Positions 1 through 8,366 of a stretch of DNA of 64,000 nucleotides are shown here, one piece after another. Each line of letters opens with the position of its first letter. Positions within the stretch are counted from its first letter, which is position 1. Source of the stretch: Rotaria socialis (Eukaryota; Rotifera; Eurotatoria; Philodinida; Philodinidae). Made by a program: the position numbers and the translations under genes. Below the pieces are notes generated by a model that ran no database searches, was not told where the DNA came from, and saw nothing but the letters and a program-made list of their open reading frames with translations. The DNA lies in the NCBI GenBank assembly GCA_905331475.1, contig CAJNYU010003280.1, positions 1 to 64,000 on the forward strand, in the 5' to 3' direction.

Positions 1-229
1 TATTCATTTCCAGCTGATCTAAGATAATGAATCATGGAGATAATTAATCGATCAATCGAAATCGATCCTTAAGAATGTATCGCTAAGTAAGAATGGAGTT
101 TTCTCAGTGATGAATTTCATCATGTCGACATAAATAATATTCAAGGTTTCTCTGAATTGTAGACTTTTGGGGAAGATCCGATTCGAGCTTCGCATCGCAT
201 TTCGTATTCGAGTGAAACTTGAATACCAT
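1..229. other. Left-edge noncoding sequence
   Basis: AT-rich sequence beyond the 3' end of the transposase gene. I see no coding frame, RNA gene or terminal inverted repeat that I can support. Confidence 0.5.
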
Positions 230-1802
230 CTAGTTATTATAGCGACTATAAAGCGTGTTTATTCGATTTTGTAATGCTGTTGTTCTTTTGGTTTTCTTCT
301 TCAACGCACCGGAAGACCATTGAAGTACAGTATTCTGTACACGTTTTTCCTCTGTTTTCATAAAGTCGATGAAATGCCATATATTTGGATGATTTCGATA
401 AATACGACAATTCATTCTATTGTGATAGCCTGCAATTAAAAAGAGCAAATTGAACCTTTTATTTCATCAAACAGATATCTTCACCTTCACAAATGTTGTT
501 TGTCCGACTATCAAAGCCATATACATTCCACAAATCAATATCCAACATCCAGTTCTTGTCAAAATATTCCAATAATCGAATCATTGGTAAACCAGGTAAA
601 AGATCAGCAGCTTCTCGTATTTCGTCTAAACCAGATAAAATTTTATCACGTGGCATCAATGGCAAAGCCATCAACTTTCTACATAAAACTCTCAATGTTT
701 CATCAATCGTGTACTGCCGTTGCAACCCCAGAAACTGAATGTGCCTATAGATCGCTTGAGAAAAATGGAAATAACAGCCAAGATGTTGAGCTGTTGGAAA
801 CTAAAAAGAAACCAAATAGAAGATGTTTTTCCGATTAAGATATTAAATACTTCATCCTATACTGCAGAAATTGAACCAGATTCGAAGTCGGTCATAATAA
901 CTGAGGGTGAAAAAACAGTTTGCTTTCTTAAAGCAGCATTTTTCAATTCAGAAAAAATTTGTTTGTAGGTTGCAGCTTTTTTATTCACCAATAAACCAAA
1001 CACACATGGCACACCTGAAAATAAATGACAGCAAGTTTTCAAAAGACAAGCCAGAATCTTACTTACAGATATCAAAATGTACTATATGTATTATATATAT
1101 TTGACTGAATTGTGGCGGAGTTTTTTTAAATGTACCATCCATGTAGATGGTTGATGCATTGAATAATAAATCAAGTTGCGCATCGCTTGCAAAAAGTAAT
1201 AGACGTTTACGTCTTACACGAGCTTCATCGATTAACAAAAATCTTTTTTTTTCAATTGTTAATTTAAATTCATTAGGAATATCAAACAGGCATGATTCTG
1301 GTAATGGTGGTATCATTTTACGTCGATTTTTAGCAGCGCCCTGATCTAAAAAAAACAGATAAATAAATAAATAAATTAGTGCTTATAAAATAACTTACAC
1401 ATTTCATGCACCGTTGGAAATATGGCTATCGCCACTGAATTCATATCAGTTTTCGTCATCTCTTCATCATAAATTTTCCCGATCGGTGTAAACTCATTTA
1501 ATACACGCTGTTTTATTTGTTCACGAGTTTTTTTGACTTGAAGAAATTCAGGATTTTGCTGGGTGCCCATGGTCAGTTTTACCACCAGACAAATACTTCT
1601 GATCTATATCAGTATGAACATATACGCCACAATCTTTAACCACACACACCCAATATTTTTTATTGGGCCTTTTTTTGTTGCATTTGTATATGTATTGATT
1701 CATTATTAAAATAGGTTGACCCTTATTCGAAGTAATGAAATTTAAATCACTGTTGATGTTGTGTGTCGATTCCGTGGCGGCGTCCATATGTATATTTATC
1801 AC
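230..1802 (-). pseudogene. MULE-type transposase with N-terminal FLYWCH zinc finger, one frameshift
   Basis: Cut-and-paste DNA transposase-like protein. The N-terminal part reads as a FLYWCH-type zinc finger (aromatic residues, then C-V-V-K-D-C, then H-T-D and D-H-G-H-P). The MULE catalytic core follows, with D in IYMDGTFKK, D in VIMTDFESG, and E in TNNICEG; the stretch GYHNRMN continues directly from it. Four short GT-AG introns restore the frame: about 1398-1346, 1066-1015, 862-801 and 484-430. Between HGHPA and NPEFLQV an extra A in an A-run (near 1566, minus-strand sense) shifts the frame, so the finger and core cannot be read together without correction. The frameshift could be a base-calling error or real decay, since the rest is open. 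The DDE triad is intact. I could not identify terminal inverted repeats. Similar FLYWCH-MULE proteins are abundant in rotifers (family knowledge). Start chosen at 1802; an ATG a few codons further in is equally possible. Confidence 0.8.
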
Positions 1803-1994
1803 TCGAATAATGAATAATTGAAGAATAATTTTCTTATTCTTTTCTACTACATTGTACTAAGTGACCAATGTCTGATAGACCAATGATAGATTTAAACGAA
1901 CATAAGTCGCCATCGATCCTACAATAATAACATATTCATCGAATATCTTTCAAAACACTCTTTTAGAATTTTTAATTTTATCTTTATAAATTTC
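1803..1994. other. Noncoding gap 5' of the transposase
   Basis: AT-rich sequence between the transposase start and the minisatellite. No feature seen. Confidence 0.4.
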
Positions 1995-2107
1995 TTTCGA
2001 CATTTTGAACTTTCGACATTTTTACTTTCGACATTTTTACTTTCGACATTTTTACTTTCGACATTTTAGTGTCGACATTTTTACTGTCGACATTTTTACT
2101 GTCGACC
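1995..2107. repeat. 15-bp minisatellite, about 7.5 copies
   Basis: Tandem copies of TTTCGACATTTTTAC with small variants (GAAC near the start; GTCGAC in the last copies, which creates SalI-like sites). It ends where the WD40 fragment begins. Confidence 0.9.
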
Positions 2108-2124
2108 AAAGTTGAGTTTACCGT

Positions 2125-2403
2125 TTGAAACTATTAAGCAATGGTTATTTGGCTAGCGGCGCTAATGATAATACAATAAAGATATGGAATCCAAATAATG
2201 GCTCTCTAATACATACGCTAACAGGACATACTGGTCCTATTTTCGAAATTTCATTACTAAGCAATGGTAATTTAGCGAGTGGTTCTATTGATACAACGAT
2301 AAAAGTATGGAATATAACTACTGGTAGTCTTCTTTACACAGTAAACGGAAATGTATACAGTGTATCTAACGCGAATGCATACAATTATAAACTATTAATT
2401 TAA
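2125..2403 (+). pseudogene. Truncated WD40-repeat fragment
   Basis: About 90 codons covering two WD40 blades: LASGANDNTIKIWN and LASGSIDTTIKVWN, separated by LTGHTGPIFEISLLSNG. There is no ATG; the open frame begins after an in-frame stop at 2113 and runs out of WD40 similarity before its stop. The two blades are nearly identical, as in the recently amplified WD40 propellers of many rotifer and cnidarian proteins. A whole propeller needs about seven blades, so this is a broken piece, probably moved here together with or next to the minisatellite. A missed splice to a distant exon is possible but I see none. Confidence 0.75.
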
Positions 2404-3141
2404 TCAATTAATCTTCGGATTCGGATTCAGTATTCTAAAAACAATTTCATTTTATTATTTATATTACATGATATTACTTCACTATTACTTTTATAGATTT
2501 ATTTATTCATTTTATTTAACTGAACTTAACTTTTAGTTTAGTTAATTTTCACTTTTCTCTGTGTCTGTGTCTGTGAATTATATTATATTCAAGAATAAAC
2601 TACGAATATAGTTTCAAACTTTCGCAAGGGTCAATCTTCAGGTAGTTTCTTGAAGCAGTTCATGATATCATAGATTATAGTGAGGGTGTGAGTCTGTTTA
2701 GAAGACCATTATGAGATACTTACGATGATCATTTTGTGCTAGCTGAAGGAATTCATCAGGAAAATTTCCGAATATGGAATATTATTCGATAATTGTCCAA
2801 GTTTGCTTTTTGATGTAGAATAGTCACAATGAGAGATATAAGTGCATTCATTTTCATCTATTTGGGAGAAAAGATCGATATGTAAAAAAAATACTGTTTT
2901 TATTTGGAAGTAAAATTCAATTACAACTTTCGTGGAAAGTTTCGTGCGCTTTATCTTAGTGCAGTGGTTTATACGACGATAGATATTACGGATATAGCTA
3001 AGGTGTGGATGCACTTAAATCAATTCAAAAACAGATCAATCTGCTAGTCTCAACTCTTGTTTTTTAGCAACTGATAAAAGTCGAATTTCAGTTAATAGTA
3101 AAATTATTAATTTATGTGCTAGATGTAAGAAATAATTAAAC
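2404..3141. other. Noncoding AT-rich stretch
   Basis: No gene that I can support. The open frame at 2739-3014 on the minus strand has low-complexity composition and no recognisable motif. Confidence 0.4.
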
Positions 3142-3223
3142 AAATGCAGAGTTTAATTTCGCCGACGCGTTTCGTGTTATTTATTTATTAAAATAATGAA
3201 ACACTCATCAGGGCTCTGCATTT
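3142..3223 (-). ncRNA. Type I hammerhead ribozyme
   Basis: On the minus strand all conserved core elements occur in order and spacing: CTGATGA (3211-3205), stem II GTGTT/AACAC closing an AU-rich loop that can itself pair further, GAAA (3173-3170), a minimal stem III ACGCGT, and the cleavage triplet GTC (3166-3164). Stem I is closed by GCC/GGC next to the core. Beyond a one-sided internal loop it continues as a perfect helix of AAATGCAGAG with CTCTGCATTT (3223-3214 with 3151-3142). The very short self-complementary stem III is the form known from animal retrozymes and Penelope-like elements, which cleave best as dimers (established knowledge). I see only one copy here, so the parent element is probably a solo or decayed insertion. 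Confidence 0.85.
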
Positions 3224-3325
3224 AAAACTAGCACAAACAATTAAGAAATAGAATAGGCATAGTTAAAATAAAAACATAGTGAAAAGCAAAGATCCATTGA
3301 AAAACCAAATACAAATTAAGTCTTC

Positions 3326-3401
3326 GGGGTGTGAGTGTGGGTATGGGTGAGTGTCCGTGTGAATATATAGCTTAATGTCGTAAACACCCACACCCAATAC
3401 C
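3326..3401. repeat. G-rich/C-rich foldback, telomere-like (copy 1)
   Basis: A G-rich arm (GTGAGTGTGGGTATGGG) is followed about 30 bases later by a roughly complementary C-rich arm (AACACCCACACCC). The loop contains TATAGCTTAATGTCGTAA. The TGTGGG-type words resemble the telomere repeat reported for Adineta vaga. A second copy lies at 4871-4924. Confidence 0.6.
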
Positions 3402-4477
3402 GATATATCAGTTGATACTATTCATTCAAAAAGTACTATTCAACAAACAAATAAAATTACAAATCATGCTAGATCTCAATAAATTTCATCAGAAAGAAAC
3501 ACAGCAAGTTTTCTGATGATATTTATTATAATAATATTGAATTTTGTTTAATTATGCTTCTTATTAGAATTATTTATTTATGAAAGATATTCAAAAGGAA
3601 AAGAAAATAAGAATTTACCAAACAAGAAAGTACTTACAGATCAATCATCTTTTTCTGTCTATGATAATCATTTTCCATTTAAATTCCATTGGTCAAGTTA
3701 TTGTTATATCATACTTTTTTTTGCATTTTCAGATATGACTTTATGACAAAGTCTTTTAAAGAATTCATGAACCTTACACCGGGCGTTTTATTTGAATAGA
3801 AAATAGCAATATTGTGTAAGAAAAACCAACAATATAAAATTTAATAGTCATCACACGAAAAATACGCATCCTTTTCCATATCAATCGGTTTTGATGAAAT
3901 ATTGTTTGGGAAACATACAACTTCTGCTTTTTTCTACCTTGATTTGGGAATTCGATGACAACATACAATTAGTTTTATATAAAGAATATTGAGGTAGGCT
4001 GTGGTTAGGCCATGATAATCTTTCGTTACTTTCAATAAGATAATGATGATTGGTGATTAGTATTCATTTTTCGTTGGCCACTGTGGTAATGAACTGTGCG
4101 AGACGAGCGCTTATTAATACACGGCGAAAAAAATCCCAGGTTAATGAATCCGATAGAATCTTATAAGATCCTAGCAGTCAACAAATCCGATGGGGAAACC
4201 CTATATGATTCGCTAAGTAGAAGCTAATAATTGATCTCAACATCAGATATCGGTTAGAGCTTTGTTAGGATGTCGGGTCCAACAGGAATTCGTCGATTTT
4301 TATCGAAATTGACATAAACTCCGATCGGATTCGATTGTCGGAATAATTATCCAGGGATGTGAGCTAGCTGCTGGCGACAAATATATATATATACGCGCAC
4401 CAAGAAGATCATGATAAATATTACAATGAAAATGTTACTGGTAATCGACATAAAAACCGTCCATACCAGTATACATC
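3402..4477. other. Noncoding AT-rich stretch
   Basis: Between the first foldback and the decayed coding stretch I see no supportable gene. The short open frame at 3774-3968 (minus) has no recognisable motif. Confidence 0.4.
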
Positions 4478-4780
4478 TTACGAGATTACGAAAATTGGAA
4501 TAAAGTTCCAGTGAATAATAACATCGATGATCGATTTCATGCGGTTTACAATAGTGACAATAATTTTAACAATGCGGTATATAAAATAGCAATTGATCAT
4601 CAACCAAAAGATATTTATTAAGCAAAATTTGTTCCATTGAAAATCATTGGTGATAATGAAAAGTATGTTTCACGTAATCAAACAATAGACTATGAAATGT
4701 CTTTAGATAATTATCCATGAAGGCATACACGAGTTGAGCATATTCGTACGAAAAACAAAACGATGAATTCTATTTTTTTT
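4478..4780 (+). pseudogene. Decayed coding stretch of unknown origin
   Basis: One frame reads with normal amino-acid texture through two in-frame stops. It starts near LRDYENWNKVPVNN, hits a stop after HQPKDIY (TAA), continues through FVPLKIIGDNEKYVS, hits TGA after DNYP, and continues as RHTRVEHIRTKN. I do not recognise the family. The texture suggests an eroded protein-coding segment rather than random DNA. An alternative is chance in AT-rich sequence. Confidence 0.3.
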
Positions 4781-4870
4781 TCGGTAATAAATCTTTTCTT
4801 TTGTCAATGTGATTCTTGCTATCTATTATTCTCATTTTGATTTATATTTATTCAAAACTGAGATACTTGA

Positions 4871-4924
4871 TGGTGTGGGTGTGGGTGTAGATTTAGCTTT
4901 TCGCTTAACTCATACCCACATCCT
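4871..4924. repeat. G-rich/C-rich foldback, telomere-like (copy 2)
   Basis: The arm GGTGTGGGTGTGGGTGTAG contains two perfect TGTGGG units. It is followed by TTTAGCTTTTCGCTTAA and the complementary CATACCCACATCC. The layout and the loop word TTAGCTT...CG...TAA match copy 1 at 3326-3401, so the two are diverged copies of one repeat. It lies about 30 bases beyond the stop codon of the GH43 gene. Confidence 0.65.
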
Positions 4925-4956
4925 GAGTAATGCTATTCGAATTCGTATTAGTATTA

Positions 4957-6461
4957 TTATTCACCAAGAAAAACATCAACCATATCAATCTCAGCAAAGT
5001 TCAAGCCTTTTTTGAAACTTAAAGTGTTAGCACCTTGTTTCAGATTGGCACGAACCATTGTTGCGCCCCACATATCCCATCCACTGTATACAATTGGTAC
5101 TTCAGTTGGATTCACATTATTGATCGTTAACCAATGTGTAGCAAGAGAATTTCCTGCCGAACCATTTCCATTTCGAATTACAATTATATATGTACCAGCT
5201 TTAGAACATTGTATAGTGAATTCAACTGTACTATCTGGATAATCAATATATCCAACTTTAAGACCATTCGATGCACTTGCATGAGGATGCACATAAGGGC
5301 CATTTAAAAGACGTGCATGTTCTGCTTCATATCGATCTCGATTTTGATCACCAGATGGCACACGTATTGGTATATTTGGATTGACTGGTGTGCCTAGATT
5401 TGGTGTTGAATCGGTATTCCATGTAAATTGCTGTGCACGAATTTGTCGAGTCCAACCTGAACCACTGTATCGTGCTGAATGATAAATAATCCAATCTTCT
5501 TGGTTATCCGGAGATTTTGTAAAACTTTGATGTCCAGGTCCATAAACAGAATTAGCTGACCGAAATATTGGATTAGCACGTTTTTGCCATGATGATGTTA
5601 ACATAGGATTACTACTTGTATGTGCCGTAATCAAGCCAAGACAATAATCATTTGTCCATGAGCCCGATGCTGAATAAACAAGTGATATAACACCGCTTCG
5701 TATTGTTACTTGTGGACCTTCATTAATATAAGGACGATGATTCAGTTCCCAATTATATATCGGTCTTGCAATTTCTACTCTTGGACTACTTATTGTCCAT
5801 GGATTAGACATTTGAGCAATATATAAAATTTGTCTTTCATTAACATTTCCTTCCCAACCCGACCATATAAAATAGAGTTGGCCTGACGGGTGATCAAGGA
5901 CAGTTCCATCAATAGCCCATTTATTGGTTGCATCTGTAATTTGTCCTTTCCAAGTAAATGAGTCAGTGAATGGATCAGCATTGGTATTTTCAATGACAAA
6001 CATACGATGATTTTCATTTTTACTGTCACATGTTGTTGCAGCAAAATAGATATACCTTTTATTGAAAACACTCATAAGAAAAAAAGCTCATAGAATAAAG
6101 CTATTTCTTACCAACTTGATTTAAGAAAATGTATTTCGGGAGCCCAAATATCACGACATGCTGGACCAGAATTTGATGATCTCCAAACAACTCGACTTTC
6201 GCCAGCATCCATCGATGTAAAAGTACGTGATCGCCAAATACGAACATCACCACCTGTAGTTCTCGTAGAATAATACCATCCATCTGTATGTTTATATACC
6301 CATGGATCAGCACCATCTTGTGCAATAACATTATAGAATGTGTTTACAATGGCTACTTTATTATCGTTACCAGAAAATTCTGTCGTCTTCTCAGTATAAA
6401 AGGCATGACTACGAAGAAATGCAATACACAAAACCCAAATCAATATGTTGAATCGGTTCAT
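4957..6461 (-). CDS. Secreted GH43-family glycosidase with C-terminal CBM6/35-like domain
   Basis: Predicted extracellular hydrolase of plant-type hemicellulose (arabinofuranosidase/xylosidase class), about 487 aa. Residues 1-20 are a signal peptide (MNRFNILIWVLCIAFLRSHA). The five-bladed GH43 catalytic domain follows. The three expected acidic residues are visible: base Asp in DGADPWVY, pKa-modulating Asp in WAIDGTVLDHP, and acid Glu in INEGPQVTI. The motif DIWAPEIHFL is also typical. From RYEAEHARL onward a beta-sandwich carbohydrate-binding module of CBM6/CBM35 type runs to the end (NGLKVGYIDYPDS...EIDMVDVFL). Coding parts are 6461-6112 and 6070-4957; the 41-bp intron 6111-6071 (GTAAG...GAG) joins SS(C)VFNKRYIYF in phase 2. 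Animals generally lack GH43, whereas bdelloids are known to have acquired many such enzymes from bacteria and fungi. Horizontal origin is therefore inferred, and the intron suggests settlement in a eukaryotic genome. The exact substrate cannot be read from sequence. Confidence 0.9.
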
Positions 6462-7050
6462 ATTTCTCTCGTTTGAAAAAACAATTTAATATTTTTTTGA
6501 TTCCTGATTTTGTATCTTATTCTCTTGTTTTTTTTTCAAAAATAAAATACAAATCGATTCTAATCTTAATTGAGACCGAGACTTACGAGTATGCATTTCA
6601 AGATAGTAACGTGCGCAAGCAAGGATTAAATATTTTTCATTTGTCATATGCTATTTTTCAAGAAACCAAGATTGTTTTCTCTTTTTTTTTAGTTATCAGT
6701 TTTTCACACAGCATCGATAAATTTCACCATAGTACAAAATTCTCAACATTCTTCGCACTATTACAAGAAAATAGACATTATTCGAAAGAAAGTGCTGAAA
6801 TATTCTTATGGGAAATTGACTATGAATTCATAGCAAACAATGAGAATAATACAAAAGCATGGTAGTTTCTTTGATTGCTTTTGTTTGGATTACATCTGTT
6901 TATTTTTTTGTCATGCACAAAAAAGGAAAATAGAGAAGGGACGATCAAATATGATCTTAATCGGTAACAATCATCACAAATCACTAGATGTCAAAAAACT
7001 CATGAAATGTTCAGAAGAAAACATAAATGCAAATAGCAAATAGCAAATGT
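6462..7050. other. Intergenic AT-rich region
   Basis: About 590 bases between the GH43 start and the 3' end of FNTA. Open frames here are low-complexity with no recognisable motif. It should hold the GH43 promoter, but I see no clear TATA element. Confidence 0.4.
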
Positions 7051-8087
7051 TTACTTGGTTGACATTTGCTCTTCAATGTATTGCCAATATTTTTTTCGAA
7101 TCGGATCAATTTGTAACATTAATTTTTCACAAAGATCATGAATCATTTTTTTATTATCTTCTTGTTTGTCAACACGATCGTCATCCATTAACAATTCAAT
7201 CATATAACCAAGCAAAAATCGCCATTGTTGATTATTAAACTCATCTTTTAGAAAATGATTTTCATACAAATTACGACAAAAATTCCATATACGTTGATCA
7301 GTTAAACTAGCCAAACGAAATCTTGCAATGCCACGCAAATAATTCCATGCACTTTCATTATCAGGATATAGTTCAATACGTTTTTCAACATAATCTAATT
7401 CACGTTCGATAACATCATCTTTGAAACCTGTTGTATGAGCTATAACAAAATAACGTTGATTCCATGCCGAATTATTTCTAATATCGTCTTGTAATAAATG
7501 ATCAACATAATGTAATTCATCCGACCAAAGTGCATAAGTTTTAAGAACCCATTGACGATATTGCCATGCATGATAATTTTTCGAATCCAATTTAATAGTA
7601 CTTGCAATAAATGATAATTCATTTGATGAATGACCTGAAATTTCGACAATTAATCGACGATGTTCCCAAACCTTAACAAGAATTATTAGAACGGTTTATG
7701 AAAACAAAAGAGGAAAAAAAGCTATACTTGATAATTTTTTGGATGCAACTCGATCATTCGTCCGACAAATGCTAATTCTTCATCTAAATCGGATCCAAGA
7801 TGTAATAGAATTTTTCGTCTATAACACCAAACTGTATAATTAGCCGGATTAAGATGACATGCACTTTTTGTTAATTCAAGCGCCCGTTCGCTTAATTCAT
7901 TTTTGTGCATACATGCACGTAGATAATCAAACGTATCACGAAATGCTTCTGAATAAGCTATTTTTACGACGGCGTTGGGCCCATCATCTTGTTCAATTGG
8001 TACAACATCAGACCATTCTGGTCGATCACAATATCGCAAGTGCTTTGACGATGAATCAGATTCCGAATCAGATTCTGATCTTGACAT
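7051..8087 (-). CDS. FNTA: Protein farnesyltransferase/geranylgeranyltransferase type-1 subunit alpha
   Basis: Alpha subunit shared by the cytosolic CAAX prenyltransferases FTase and GGTase-I, which attach farnesyl or geranylgeranyl to C-terminal cysteines of Ras/Rho-type proteins. About 326 aa, near the family length for the conserved part. Exons are 8087-7728 and 7671-7051, with a 55-bp intron, joining NYQ-VWEHRRL in frame. The tetratricopeptide-like prenyltransferase alpha repeats are visible: NPANYTVWCYRRKIL, HPKNYQVWEHRRL, DSKNYHAWQYRQWVL, NNSAWNQRYFVI, and NESAWNYLRGI. The N-terminus is a Ser/Asp-rich leader (SRSESDSESDSSS). The start is the first ATG, and the following sequence is open with no upstream extension. 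The neighbours are unrelated. Confidence is high because several repeat signatures occur in order. Confidence 0.95.
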
Positions 8088-8366
8088 TTTCCCTGATATA
8101 ATATTACTTTTTCTTCAACTAAAAACAAAATCTAAAGTTAAGATTACATTATTACTTTTATCATCTTTAGTTTAATTGAAATCATAAGAATTTATGTAGA
8201 TCACTGTTAATGAGAACAAAAGTAGTGTAACAGCAAGTGCCGTAATGGAATAAAATGTATGTACAATTCAATGAGAGAAAAAAAAGATCAAATATAGAGT
8301 ACTAAACGTATGGAAGATTTAAGTGTCTAATTAAAAGCATAAATGCAAATAGATTTTGTTTTGTAT
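8088..8366. other. Intergenic region between FNTA and the MTMR-like gene
   Basis: About 280 bases of AT-rich sequence. Both genes run on the minus strand, so this should hold the FNTA promoter and the 3' UTR of the MTMR-like gene. No specific signal identified. Confidence 0.4.

Noticed and set aside
493-838. Plus-strand open frames over the transposase
   Set aside because: They are antisense to the well-supported MULE core and have no motif of their own.
2750-2775. Another CTGATGA word on the minus strand
   Set aside because: No paired stem and no GAAA element downstream.
6473-7043. Plus-strand open frames between GH43 and FNTA
   Set aside because: Phe/Ile/Asn/Lys-rich translations typical of AT-rich noncoding DNA, without motif.
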